This document shows, in pieces, positions 52,384-61,197 of a stretch of 64,000 nt of DNA. How positions within the stretch are numbered: position 1 is the stretch's first letter; every line of letters begins with the position of its first letter. The notes beneath the pieces were generated by a model. The model did no database searches. It was not told where the DNA came from and saw only the letters and a program-made list of their open reading frames with translations. Both the position numbers and the translations under genes were made by a program. The DNA is from JBPEWY01 sp052032225 (GTDB lineage: Bacteria > Bacteroidota > Bacteroidia > Flavobacteriales > Flavobacteriaceae): the NCBI GenBank assembly GCA_052032225.1, contig JBPEWY010000063.1, forward strand, positions 1-64,000. Direction: 5' to 3'.

Positions 52384-52989
52384 ATGGCAAGATACAGAGG
52401 TCCAAAAACTAAAATTGCTCGTAAGTTTGGCGAAGCGATTTTTGGCGATGACAAATCGTTTGAAAAAAGAAATTACCCTCCGGGGCAACACGGCAATAAC
52501 CGTAGAAGAGGAAAAAAATCTGAGTATGCTATCCAGTTAATGGAAAAGCAAAAAGCAAAATATACTTACGGTATTTTAGAGCGCCAGTTTAGAAATTTAT
52601 TTGATAAAGCTAACAGAAGCAAAGGCGTAACCGGTGAAGTATTACTACAATTATGCGAGTCTCGTTTAGATAATGTTGTGTTTAGAATGGGAATTGCTCC
52701 TACCAGAAGAGCTGCTCGCCAATTAGTATCTCACCGTCATATAACTGTAAACGGAGAAATTGTAAACATTCCGTCTTATAGCTTAAAACCAGGAGATGTT
52801 GTTGGAGTTAGAGAAAAATCTAAATCATTAGAAATCATAGAAAACTCATTAGCAAACAACAACTCTGTTTACGAGTGGATTACCTGGAATTCTGAGAAAA
52901 AAGAAGGAACTTTTGTAAATATTCCTGAAAGAATTCAAATTCCAGAAAACATAAAAGAACAATTAATAGTCGAGTTATACTCTAAATAA
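52384..52989 (+). CDS. rpsD: Ribosomal protein S4
   Basis: 201 residues; primary 16S binder and a known autoregulator in other bacteria. MARYRGPKTKIARKFGEAIF at the start; S4 RNA-binding domain in ESRLDNVVFRMGIAPTRRAA and VSHRHITVNGEIVNIPSYSL. Preceded by the structured 85-base gap. Confidence 0.98.
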   Translation: MARYRGPKTKIARKFGEAIFGDDKSFEKRNYPPGQHGNNRRRGKKSEYAIQLMEKQKAKYTYGILERQFRNLFDKANRSKGVTGEVLLQLCESRLDNVVFRMGIAPTRRAARQLVSHRHITVNGEIVNIPSYSLKPGDVVGVREKSKSLEIIENSLANNNSVYEWITWNSEKKEGTFVNIPERIQIPENIKEQLIVELYSK

Positions 52990-53008
52990 TAAAGACAGCA
53001 GTCCCATT

Positions 53009-54001
53009 ATGGCATTATTAAATTTTCAGAAGCCCGATAAAGTTATAATGATTGATTCGTCAGATTTCGAAGGTCGATTTGAATTCAGACCTTTGGAGCC
53101 TGGTTACGGATTAACCATTGGTAACGCACTACGTAGAGTACTTTTATCATCGTTAGAAGGATTTGCAATCACTTCTGTTCGAATTGATAAAGTAGAACAT
53201 GAGTTCTCTACCATTCCTGGAGTAGTAGAAGACGTAACAGAAATTATCTTAAACTTAAAGCAAGTACGCTTTAAGCAACAAATAGAAGATGTAGATAACG
53301 AGACCGTTTCTATCTCTATTTCAGGAAAAGAGCAATTAACTGCTGGAGATTTCCAAAAGTTTATCTCTGGATTCCAAGTTTTAAATCCTGATTTAGTGAT
53401 TTGCAACATGGATCCTAAAGTAGCCATAAACATGGAAATCACTATAGAGAAAGGTAGAGGATATGTGCCTGCAGAAGAAAACAAAAAGGCTAATGCACCA
53501 ATGGGTGTAATTGCTACCGACTCTATATTTACACCGGTAAAAAATGTTAAATATAGCATAGAAAACTACCGTGTAGAGCAAAAAACCGACTACGAGAAAT
53601 TGGTTTTTGAAATAGTAACCGACGGATCTATTCATCCAAAAGACGCGCTTACAGAAGCGGCTAAAGTACTTATTCATCATTTCATGCTATTCTCTGATGA
53701 GCGTATTACGTTAGAAGCAGATGAAATAGCACAAACAGAAACATACGATGAAGAGTCGTTACACATGCGTCAGTTACTAAAAACCAAGCTAATAGATATG
53801 GATCTCTCTGTGCGTGCACTTAACTGTTTAAAAGCTGCCGAAGTAGAGACGCTTGGAGATCTAGTAGCATTCAATAAAAACGACTTAATGAAGTTCAGAA
53901 ACTTTGGTAAAAAATCGTTAACCGAATTAGAAGAGCTGGTTAACAATAAAGGCTTGAGTTTCGGGATGGATTTATCAAAATATAAATTAGACAAAGACTA
54001 A
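53009..54001 (+). CDS. rpoA: RNA polymerase alpha subunit
   Basis: 330 residues. The N-terminal dimerisation domain spans about 1-230 (EPGYGLTIGNALRRVLLSSL). The C-terminal DNA- and activator-binding domain is about 255-325 (LIDMDLSVRALNCLKAAEVE, FRNFGKKSLTELEELV). It follows rpsD by 19 bases as in the alpha operon. Confidence 0.98.
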   Translation: MALLNFQKPDKVIMIDSSDFEGRFEFRPLEPGYGLTIGNALRRVLLSSLEGFAITSVRIDKVEHEFSTIPGVVEDVTEIILNLKQVRFKQQIEDVDNETVSISISGKEQLTAGDFQKFISGFQVLNPDLVICNMDPKVAINMEITIEKGRGYVPAEENKKANAPMGVIATDSIFTPVKNVKYSIENYRVEQKTDYEKLVFEIVTDGSIHPKDALTEAAKVLIHHFMLFSDERITLEADEIAQTETYDEESLHMRQLLKTKLIDMDLSVRALNCLKAAEVETLGDLVAFNKNDLMKFRNFGKKSLTELEELVNNKGLSFGMDLSKYKLDKD

Positions 54002-54035
54002 CTTTCGTTCCTGTGTGGAATAAATAAGCGGAAAG

Positions 54036-54563
54036 ATGAGACACGGAAAAAAATTTAATCACCTAAGCAGAAAAGCGGCCCACAGAAAAGCTATGCTAGC
54101 TAATATGGCTTGTTCTTTAATAGAGCACAAGCGCATAAACACTACTGTGGCTAAAGCTAAAGCTTTAAAGCAGTATATAGAGCCGTTAGTAACAAAATCT
54201 AAGGCAGAAAACAATACCTCTAAAGAGCGCGAAACTCACAATAGAAGAATTGTATTTAGCTACTTACGTAACAAAAATGCAGTAGCTGAATTATTTGGTA
54301 CTGTTTCTGCAAAAGTTGGAGATCGTCCTGGCGGATATACCAGAATAATAAAATTAGGTAACCGTCTTGGTGATAATGCAGAGATGGCAATGATAGAGTT
54401 AGTAGACTTTAACGAAACTTACAATGCCGGGAAACCAGCTAAGAAAAAGTCTACAAGACGTGGTAGAGGTAAAAAAGCAGCTGCTACAACAGAAGCTGCA
54501 CCTAAAACAGAAGCTACTTCTGAAAACACAAAAGAAACAACAGAAGATAAAGCTCAAGAATAG
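54036..54563 (+). CDS. rplQ: Ribosomal protein L17 with charged C-terminal tail
   Basis: 175 residues, longer than the 120-130 of most bacteria. The core MRHGKKFNHLSRKAAHRKAM through YTRIIKLGNRLGDNAEMAMI is normal. After about residue 133 comes a low-complexity tail, first Lys/Arg-rich (KKKSTRRGRGKKAAATTE), then Thr/Glu/Ala-rich. Such tails occur in related Bacteroidota. Last gene of the ribosomal block, followed by a strong terminator. Confidence 0.97.
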   Translation: MRHGKKFNHLSRKAAHRKAMLANMACSLIEHKRINTTVAKAKALKQYIEPLVTKSKAENNTSKERETHNRRIVFSYLRNKNAVAELFGTVSAKVGDRPGGYTRIIKLGNRLGDNAEMAMIELVDFNETYNAGKPAKKKSTRRGRGKKAAATTEAAPKTEATSENTKETTEDKAQE

Positions 54564-54589
54564 TTTTAGTTAAAACAATTATAAAAAAG

Positions 54590-54624
54590 AAGGATAAACT
54601 TGTTATAGTTTATCCTTTTTTTAT
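54590..54624 (+). terminator. Terminator of the ribosomal block
   Basis: An 11-base stem AAGGATAAACT (54590-54600) with AGTTTATCCTT (54607-54617), 6-base loop and long T-run. It ends the rpsL-rplQ block 27 bases after rplQ and separates it from the paralogous secreted proteins. Confidence 0.9.
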
Positions 54625-54647
54625 TTTTACTAAAATTAAAATTTAAG

Positions 54648-55349
54648 ATGAATAAAACAGTAATAATCAGTTTACTCTTATTAGTTGTAAGCAATGTACA
54701 AAGTCAAAATGAGAGTGTTGTAAACAATACCTCTCAAACAATACAGAGAGCTAGCAATATTCTTCAAAGTTCATATGGCTCGGCAACGTATTTTTATAAC
54801 CCTCAAAGAGAAGTTGAAGGCTCTATCTACCTGTTTGATTCATGGGAAAATATGGCTATCATAAAAACTCAGGATGGTAAAAGATATTCTTTAAATAATT
54901 TAAACTTAAATGTAAAACACAATGTTTTTCAGTCGTCTTTTAGTAAAGACTCAATTTTTACATTTAATTTTAATAATATAGACAGGATAGTTGTTAATAA
55001 TAAGGTTTTTAAAAACTATTACTGGAATGATACCAATAGCGTATATGAAATAATTTATGAGTTAGATTCTTTTCAAATTCTGAAGGGGTTTAGTTTACGA
55101 TTTGTAGAGGGCTCTGCTAACCCAATGGTTAATAGATCAACAGATAAATACATTATAAAAACAGCATATTATATTAGAAAAGACGGGCTTATTAAGCCTT
55201 TTAAATTTTCTAGACGAAAAATCCTAAACTTAATTACAACAGACAAAATCAAACAAAAAAAGATAATTGACTATAGTAAAAAAAATAAGTTTAGTTTCTC
55301 TAAAGAATATGATGTTAAACGCATTTTAGATTATGTAAAGTCAATATAG
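54648..55349 (+). CDS. Secreted protein of unknown function, tandem paralogue A
   Basis: A 233-residue protein with a signal peptide ending near VVSNVQSQ. I do not recognise a named family. It is clearly related to the next gene. Shared blocks are GSIYLFDSWENMAII, RIVVNNKVFKNYYW, NPMVNR (about 158-163), a YYIRKDG-type strand and a C-terminal helix ending RILDYVKSI. The conserved order suggests one globular exported domain with a C-terminal helical tail. It stands alone after the ribosomal terminator. Confidence 0.75.
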   Translation: MNKTVIISLLLLVVSNVQSQNESVVNNTSQTIQRASNILQSSYGSATYFYNPQREVEGSIYLFDSWENMAIIKTQDGKRYSLNNLNLNVKHNVFQSSFSKDSIFTFNFNNIDRIVVNNKVFKNYYWNDTNSVYEIIYELDSFQILKGFSLRFVEGSANPMVNRSTDKYIIKTAYYIRKDGLIKPFKFSRRKILNLITTDKIKQKKIIDYSKKNKFSFSKEYDVKRILDYVKSI

Positions 55350-55422
55350 AGTTTTAATTGACTAAAAAAGTTGTTTTATTGCGTTTGTTTAATAATCTGG
55401 CTGTCAAACACTTAAAAATTCA

Positions 55423-55430
55423 TATCTTTA
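55423..55430 (+). promoter_or_regulatory. Candidate -7 element for paralogue B
   Basis: TATCTTTA, one mismatch from TAnnTTTG, 15 bases before the ATG at 55446. No good -33 at standard spacing. It suggests the second paralogue can be transcribed on its own. Confidence 0.35.
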
Positions 55431-55445
55431 ATAAAATTAAAGTAT

Positions 55446-56201
55446 ATGAAAAAGTTTTTGTTGCCAGTTTTTTTATTGTTGTCTTGCAATTTTTTTGCTC
55501 AAAGTTTTTTAGAAGCATATGAGTCAACCAGGCATTTAGAGCCGTTTTCAAACAATAATGGCACTACCATCGAAGAGTTTAATAGCTTAACAGGAAATCC
55601 GGATGAGTGGTCTAAGATTATGGGAGTGTTTTATGAGTTTGATGATATTAGATTTGGAAAGATAGCACTAGAAGGCTCTGTTTATCTATTTAAAGAATGG
55701 AACAATCAAGCTGTAGTTTTAGCTAATAATAAGCGATACAGAATTCCTAATATAAACTTTAATATTAAACAAGGAACTTTTATTTCAAAGATTCAGGGAG
55801 ATTCTTTATTTGTGTATGATTTTGATAAGGTTGAAAGAATACTGGTAAATAATAGAGTTTTTAAAAAATTATATAGTAGTATTGATAAAGAGAAGAAAAT
55901 ATTTGAAGTCTTGTTTGAGAGTGACAAGCTTTCTTTATTAAAGTCTTATCATACTGTTTTTATTCAAGCTTCGCCAAACCCAATGGTAAACAGACCCTCA
56001 AATAAAATAAGACAAGCTTACTCATATTATATTGATGTTAACGGTGATGTAATACCATTTAAATTAAACAAATCTTCATTTAAAAAAATAGTAACAGACA
56101 GTGATAAAAAAAAGATGTACGATTTTGTTAAAAAATACAATTTGACTTACAGTAAAGAATCTGATGCAAAAAAAATCCTGTTTTATGTGTTTGGAACGTA
56201 A
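55446..56201 (+). CDS. Secreted protein of unknown function, tandem paralogue B
   Basis: A 251-residue protein with a signal peptide (MKKFLLPVFLLLSCNFFAQS). A lipidation reading at LLSC is possible, but signal peptidase I cleavage after FFAQ fits better. It matches paralogue A over most of its length: GSVYLFKEWNNQAVV, RILVNNRVFKKLY, NPMVNR, YYIDVNGDVIPFKL and the C-terminal KKILFYVFGT. The two differ enough to be old duplicates. It is closed by its own long terminator. The function is unknown. Confidence 0.75.
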   Translation: MKKFLLPVFLLLSCNFFAQSFLEAYESTRHLEPFSNNNGTTIEEFNSLTGNPDEWSKIMGVFYEFDDIRFGKIALEGSVYLFKEWNNQAVVLANNKRYRIPNINFNIKQGTFISKIQGDSLFVYDFDKVERILVNNRVFKKLYSSIDKEKKIFEVLFESDKLSLLKSYHTVFIQASPNPMVNRPSNKIRQAYSYYIDVNGDVIPFKLNKSSFKKIVTDSDKKKMYDFVKKYNLTYSKESDAKKILFYVFGT

Positions 56202-56225
56202 CGAAATTTAAAATATTTAAAAATC

Positions 56226-56257
56226 AAAGAGTTAATTCATGAATTAACTCTTTTTTT
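56226..56257 (+). terminator. Terminator after paralogue B
   Basis: A perfect palindrome with 14-base arms centred at 56239/56240 (AAAGAGTTAATTCA and its complement), followed by a T-run. It lies 24 bases after the stop of paralogue B and isolates it from carA. Confidence 0.85.
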
Positions 56258-56279
56258 ATGTCGTTTCGGTACTAAAGAT

Positions 56280-56287
56280 TATTTTTG
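56280..56287 (+). promoter_or_regulatory. Candidate -7 element for carA-eno
   Basis: TATTTTTG matches TAnnTTTG exactly, 21 bases before the carA ATG. No clear TTTG -33. It supports the ATG at 56309 over the upstream TTG, which would lie inside the promoter. Confidence 0.5.
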
Positions 56288-56308
56288 CAAAACTTTATTT
56301 TCTACAAC

Positions 56309-57427
56309 ATGAAATATCAATCCAGAAAAAAAGCTTTAATCTTACTAGCAGACGGCACTATTTTTTACGGTAAAGCTGTTGGTAAAGAAGGAAGCGCTTT
56401 CGGCGAAGTTTGTTTTAATACCGGAATGACCGGTTATCAAGAGATCTTTACTGACCCTTCATACTACGGTCAGATTATGGTGACAACTAATGCTCATATC
56501 GGGAACTATGGAGTTAAAGATGATGAAGTTGAATCAGATGGAGTAAAAATAGCAGGGTTAGTTTGCAAAAATTTTAGCTTTAATTATTCTAGGCCCGGGG
56601 CAGATGGTTCTTTAGCAGAATTTTTCGAGAAAAATAACCTTATTGCAATTTCTGATGTAGATACCCGAGCTTTAGTAAGTTATATTAGAGAGAAGGGGGC
56701 AATGAATGCTGTTATTACAACAGAAGTAGATAAAATAGATGAGCTTAAAAAAGAACTTGCTAAAGTACCTAGTATGGAAGGTTTAGAGCTAGCCTCTAAA
56801 GTTTCTACAAAAGAGCCGTATTACTTTGGCAATGAAAATGCAACCTATAAAATAGCAGCCTTAGATATTGGGATTAAAAAAAATATATTACGCTGTTTAG
56901 CAGAACGAGATGCTTACATAAAAGTATTTCCGTACAATGCTACTTTTCAAGAAATGAGCGCTTGGAATCCGGATGGTTATTTCTTATCAAATGGTCCGGG
57001 AGATCCAGAGCCTCTAAAAGAAGCACAACAACTTGCCAAAGAAATTTTAGATAGAAACTTACCACTATTTGGTATTTGCTTAGGGCATCAAGTAATTGCA
57101 TTAGCAAATGGCATATCAACTTATAAAATGCATAACGGACACAGAGGAATTAACCATCCGGTTAAAAACTTACTAACCGGAAAAGGAGAAATTACCTCTC
57201 AAAACCACGGATTTGCTATCAGCAGAGAAGAAACAGAATCGCATCCTGATGTAGAGATTACTCATGTACATTTAAATGATAATACCGTAGCAGGAATTAG
57301 AATAAAAAACAAACCTTGCTTTTCTGTTCAGTATCACCCTGAAGCAAGTCCGGGACCTAACGATGCTAAATATTTATTTGATGAATTTATAGCTTTAATA
57401 AAAAAACATAAACCAGCTAACGTATGA
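56309..57427 (+). CDS. carA: Carbamoyl-phosphate synthase small subunit
   Basis: A 372-residue glutaminase subunit that supplies ammonia to CarB for carbamoyl phosphate, used in arginine and pyrimidine synthesis. The N-terminal CPSase_sm domain starts MKYQSRKKALILLADGTIFY, then FGEVCFNTGMTGYQEIFTDP. The C-terminal class I amidotransferase has nucleophile Cys in PLFGICLGHQV and catalytic His/Glu in VQYHPEASPGP. carB is not in the window. It overlaps eno by 4 bases (ATGA). Confidence 0.97.
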   Translation: MKYQSRKKALILLADGTIFYGKAVGKEGSAFGEVCFNTGMTGYQEIFTDPSYYGQIMVTTNAHIGNYGVKDDEVESDGVKIAGLVCKNFSFNYSRPGADGSLAEFFEKNNLIAISDVDTRALVSYIREKGAMNAVITTEVDKIDELKKELAKVPSMEGLELASKVSTKEPYYFGNENATYKIAALDIGIKKNILRCLAERDAYIKVFPYNATFQEMSAWNPDGYFLSNGPGDPEPLKEAQQLAKEILDRNLPLFGICLGHQVIALANGISTYKMHNGHRGINHPVKNLLTGKGEITSQNHGFAISREETESHPDVEITHVHLNDNTVAGIRIKNKPCFSVQYHPEASPGPNDAKYLFDEFIALIKKHKPANV

Positions 57428-58713
57428 GTATAATTGTAAGTGTACATGCACGACAAATTTTTGATTCGAGAGGAAACCCAACGGTAGAAGTAGATGTAAT
57501 TACAGAAAGCGGTGCTTTAGGAAGAGCGGCTGTTCCATCTGGGGCGTCTACCGGAGAACACGAAGCTGTAGAGCTTAGAGATGGAGGTAAAGCATACATG
57601 GGTAAAGGCGTTTTAAAAGCAGTAGAAAATGTAAACAATACAATAGCACCAGAAGTTGTTGGAGTATCTGTTTTTGAGCAGAATTTTATTGATCAATTAA
57701 TGATTAATTTAGATGGTACTCCCAACAAATCAAAATTGGGGGCTAATGCAATTTTAGGTGTGTCGTTAGCTGTTGCAAAAGCTGCTGCCAACGAACTTGG
57801 TTTACCGCTTTACCGTTATGTAGGTGGTGTTAGTGGTAATACGCTCCCGGTGCCTATGATGAATATAATTAACGGTGGTTCTCACTCCGATGCTCCTATT
57901 GCATTTCAAGAGTTTATGATTATGCCGGTAAAGGCACAAAGTTTTTCTCATGCACTGCAAATGGGCTCAGAAATTTTTCATCATCTAAAAAAAGTTTTAC
58001 ATGATAGAGGATTAAGCACAGCTGTTGGAGATGAGGGCGGATTTGCACCAAAATTAAACGGAACAGAAGATGCTTTAGATACCATTATAGCTTCTATAGA
58101 GAAGGCAGGATATAAGGCAGGAGACGAGGTTATGATTGCATTAGATTGTGCATCGGCAGAATTTTATGTAGACGGAAAATATGATTATACAAAGTTTGAA
58201 GGAAGTAAAGGAGCTGTGAGAACATCCGAAGAGCAAGCACAATACTTAGCCGACTTGTGTTCTAAATATCCAATTATTTCTATAGAAGACGGTATGGATG
58301 AAAATGATTGGGAAGGTTGGAAAATGCTAACCCAAAAAGTAGGAGATAAAGTTCAGTTAGTTGGAGACGATTTATTTGTAACCAATGTAGAACGTTTATC
58401 TAAAGGAATTAAAAATGGTATTGCTAACTCTATATTAATTAAAGTAAACCAAATTGGTACGTTAACAGAAACAATTGCAGCTGTAAACATGGCTCATAAT
58501 GCGGGTTATACTTCGGTAATGTCACATCGTTCAGGAGAAACAGAAGATAATACTATTGCCGATTTAGCAGTTGCATTAAACACCGGTCAAATTAAAACTG
58601 GTTCTGCTTCAAGATCAGACCGTATGGCCAAGTATAATCAATTATTACGTATTGAAGAAGAGTTAGGAGACATTGCTTATTATCCGCAAGAAAAAGCGTT
58701 TAAAGTGAATTAA
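57424..58713 (+). CDS. eno: Enolase
   Basis: A 429-residue glycolytic enzyme converting 2-phosphoglycerate to PEP with magnesium. ARQIFDSRGNPTVEVDV at the start, VGDEGGFAPKL, ISIEDGMDENDWEGW, metal ligand Asp in LVGDDLF, catalytic Lys in NSILIKVNQIGTLTE, and SHRSGETEDN. Translationally coupled to carA and followed by a terminator. Confidence 0.98.
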   Translation: MSIIVSVHARQIFDSRGNPTVEVDVITESGALGRAAVPSGASTGEHEAVELRDGGKAYMGKGVLKAVENVNNTIAPEVVGVSVFEQNFIDQLMINLDGTPNKSKLGANAILGVSLAVAKAAANELGLPLYRYVGGVSGNTLPVPMMNIINGGSHSDAPIAFQEFMIMPVKAQSFSHALQMGSEIFHHLKKVLHDRGLSTAVGDEGGFAPKLNGTEDALDTIIASIEKAGYKAGDEVMIALDCASAEFYVDGKYDYTKFEGSKGAVRTSEEQAQYLADLCSKYPIISIEDGMDENDWEGWKMLTQKVGDKVQLVGDDLFVTNVERLSKGIKNGIANSILIKVNQIGTLTETIAAVNMAHNAGYTSVMSHRSGETEDNTIADLAVALNTGQIKTGSASRSDRMAKYNQLLRIEEELGDIAYYPQEKAFKVN

Positions 58714-58737
58714 ACACATGTTTTAAAATCATAAATA

Positions 58738-58765
58738 AAAAAGCGGGCTGTAAAACCCGCTTTTT
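58738..58765 (+). terminator. Terminator after eno
   Basis: Stem AAAAAGCGGG with CCCGCTTTTT around an 8-base loop and further Ts. It lies 24 bases after the enolase stop. Confidence 0.9.
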
Positions 58766-58868
58766 CTTTTTAAAATCCTCATAAAAAGAGGGTTAACTTA
58801 ACCTTAAATTAACACTTTATTTTGTAATTTCGCAGGACTTACAAAAAACCTAAACTTCAATAATAATT

Positions 58869-60152
58869 ATGTCAGATATAGCTACTTTACACTTTAAAGA
58901 TAAGTCGTACGAATTACCCGTAGTAAAGGGTACTGAGAATGAGTATGGTATAGATATTAAAACGCTAAGAGCACAATCTGGATTAGTAACGTTAGATCCG
59001 GGGTACAAAAACACAGGATCTTGTGAGAGTGCCATTACTTACTTAGATGGTGAAAAAGGAATTTTACGTTATAGAGGATATGCTATAGAAGAACTTGCAG
59101 AAAAGGCAGACTTTTTAGAAGTAGCATATTTATTAATTTTTGGAGAATTACCAACGCGTGAACAATTAGATAAGTTTTACGAAGATATTAAAGAGCACTC
59201 TGTAGTAGATGATGATGTTAAAAAAATATTAGATGCATTCCCAAAAGCTGCTCACCCTATGGGTGTTTTATCATCGTTAACGAGTGCACTAACTGCATTT
59301 AATCCTTCTTCTGTTAATGTAAATTCAGAAGAAGATATGTACAAAGCAATTGTTAGAATTTTAGGGAAGCTACCTGTTTTAGTAGCATGGACTATGCGTA
59401 AAAAGCAAGGCTTACCTCTTGATTATGGCGATAGAAATCTTGGCTATGTAGAGAACCTGCTTAAAATGATGTTTAAAAAGCCTAATCAAGAATATGAGCT
59501 AAACCCTATAGTAGTTAATGCATTAGACAAGCTTTTAATTTTACATGCAGACCATGAGCAAAACTGTTCTACATCTACTGTTAGAATAGTTGGTTCTTCT
59601 CATGCAGGACTATTTGCTTCTATTTCTGCAGGTATTTCTGCACTTTGGGGGCCACTTCACGGAGGCGCTAACCAAGCAGTACTAGAAATGTTAGAAGCTA
59701 TTAAGGCAGATGGTGGTGATACCAAAAAATACATGGCGAAAGCCAAAGATAAAAACGATCCGTTTAGATTAATGGGATTCGGACATAGAGTTTATAAAAA
59801 CTTTGATCCTCGTGCAAAAATCATAAAGAAAGCTGCAGACGAAGTATTAGGAGACTTAGGAATTGAAGATCCGATTTTAGATATTGCTAAAGGCCTTGAA
59901 AAAGAAGCGTTAGAAGACGAATACTTTGTTAAGAGAAAACTTTACCCTAATGTAGATTTTTACTCTGGTATAATTTACAGAGCAATGGGAATACCGGTAG
60001 ATATGTTTACAGTAATGTTTGCTATGGGTAGATTACCGGGTTGGATTGCACAATGGAGAGAAATGAGACTTAAAGGAGAACCAATTGGTCGTCCACGTCA
60101 AATTTATGTTGGTCCAACATCTCGTAAGTTTGTACCGCTTAACGAAAGATAA
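58869..60152 (+). CDS. gltA: Citrate synthase
   Basis: A 427-residue enzyme that joins acetyl-CoA and oxaloacetate at the entry of the TCA cycle. The length fits the NADH-sensitive type of Gram-negative bacteria. Active-site blocks are HADHEQNCSTSTVRIVGSSH, WGPLHGGANQAVLEML and RLMGFGHRVYKNFDPRA, including the catalytic His. The end GRPRQIYVGPTSRKFVPL is typical. A single gene with its own terminator. The region upstream has only a weak -7-like TAATTTCG (58825-58832). Confidence 0.97.
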   Translation: MSDIATLHFKDKSYELPVVKGTENEYGIDIKTLRAQSGLVTLDPGYKNTGSCESAITYLDGEKGILRYRGYAIEELAEKADFLEVAYLLIFGELPTREQLDKFYEDIKEHSVVDDDVKKILDAFPKAAHPMGVLSSLTSALTAFNPSSVNVNSEEDMYKAIVRILGKLPVLVAWTMRKKQGLPLDYGDRNLGYVENLLKMMFKKPNQEYELNPIVVNALDKLLILHADHEQNCSTSTVRIVGSSHAGLFASISAGISALWGPLHGGANQAVLEMLEAIKADGGDTKKYMAKAKDKNDPFRLMGFGHRVYKNFDPRAKIIKKAADEVLGDLGIEDPILDIAKGLEKEALEDEYFVKRKLYPNVDFYSGIIYRAMGIPVDMFTVMFAMGRLPGWIAQWREMRLKGEPIGRPRQIYVGPTSRKFVPLNER

Positions 60153-60170
60153 TTTTTAATCATACACATT

Positions 60171-60220
60171 ATGCCATTTATCTAATAGTTTATACTATGA
60201 AAATAAATGGCATTTTTTTT
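60171..60220 (+). terminator. Terminator after gltA
   Basis: An 11-base stem ATGCCATTTAT (60171-60181) with ATAAATGGCAT (60203-60213), a loop holding its own small ATAGT/ACTAT stem, then a T-run to 60220. Confidence 0.85.
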
Positions 60221-60237
60221 AAGCTAAATCTGTGATT

Positions 60238-61194
60238 ATGAAAAATATAAAACTCATAAAAAACCGTTCTGATATTGGTGCAGGTACAAGAGGTTCTGAT
60301 ATGGGTATAGATGCAATAGAAATTGCAGCTATTAACCAAAACAATAATTACTTTACTCGTTTTGAATATGTTGATGTAGAAACAGAAAACGAGTCTATTT
60401 ATAACAAAGTAACTAACTCATTTGCAAAAAGAATTGAGCACGTATACAACCAATGTGAGCGTGTATGTGAGCAAGTAAAAAACACACTGACAGAGAATAA
60501 ATTTCCGTTGGTTTTATCAGGAGATCACTCTTCGGCATTAGGAACTATAAGCGGAATTAAAGCAGCTTTTCCAAACAAAAGATTAGGTGTAGTTTGGATA
60601 GATGCTCATGCAGATTTACATTCTCCTTACACTTCTCCTTCGGGGAATGTTCACGGAATGCCACTAGGTGCAGCCATTGGAGAAAATAATATAGAAAACA
60701 AAATAAATACTGTTACAGGGCAAACCACAAAATATTGGGATGCCATAAAAAACATCGGAGTTAAAGGGCAAAAGGTAAACCCTGAAGATATAGTTTATTT
60801 TGGAGTTCGTGATACCGAAGAGCCGGAAGATAAACTCATAGAAAAATATAATATCAGAAATTATAAAGTAGAAGAGGTTAGATACAGAGGTTTAGATGTG
60901 TGTGTAGCAGAAGCCATAGAGCAACTATCTAAGTGTGACATGATTTATGTCTCGTTTGATGTAGATAGTATGGATTGCGATTTAATATCGTATGGTACAG
61001 GAACACCTGTCCCAAAGGGGTTTGATCAGTATGAAGTAATGAATATAATCAACCAAATAATAGCTACAAAAAAAGTAGTTTGCTTTGAAGTAGTTGAAGT
61101 AAACCCATTATTAGATCTTAAAGGAAATAAAATGGCAGAAACCGCTTTCGAAGTGTTAGATTCTGCAACCAAAACTATTTTAAAAAACATATAA
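60238..61194 (+). CDS. Arginase-family hydrolase
   Basis: A 318-residue ureohydrolase, most likely arginase (arginine to ornithine and urea). Manganese ligands are all visible: His97 in SGDHSSALG, Asp122, His124 and Asp126 in WIDAHADLHSP, and Asp241 and Asp243 in SFDVDSMDCD. Near the N-terminus GAGTRGSDMG is arginase-like. Agmatinase or another guanidino substrate cannot be excluded. ATG 60238 is preferred to the GTG two codons earlier. It is followed after 3 bases by ctlX. Confidence 0.92.
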   Translation: MKNIKLIKNRSDIGAGTRGSDMGIDAIEIAAINQNNNYFTRFEYVDVETENESIYNKVTNSFAKRIEHVYNQCERVCEQVKNTLTENKFPLVLSGDHSSALGTISGIKAAFPNKRLGVVWIDAHADLHSPYTSPSGNVHGMPLGAAIGENNIENKINTVTGQTTKYWDAIKNIGVKGQKVNPEDIVYFGVRDTEEPEDKLIEKYNIRNYKVEEVRYRGLDVCVAEAIEQLSKCDMIYVSFDVDSMDCDLISYGTGTPVPKGFDQYEVMNIINQIIATKKVVCFEVVEVNPLLDLKGNKMAETAFEVLDSATKTILKNI

Positions 61195-61197
61195 TAT

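Noticed and set aside
53104..53680. Two open frames antisense to rpoA
   Set aside because: Shadows of the biased codon use of rpoA; no homology or start signals.
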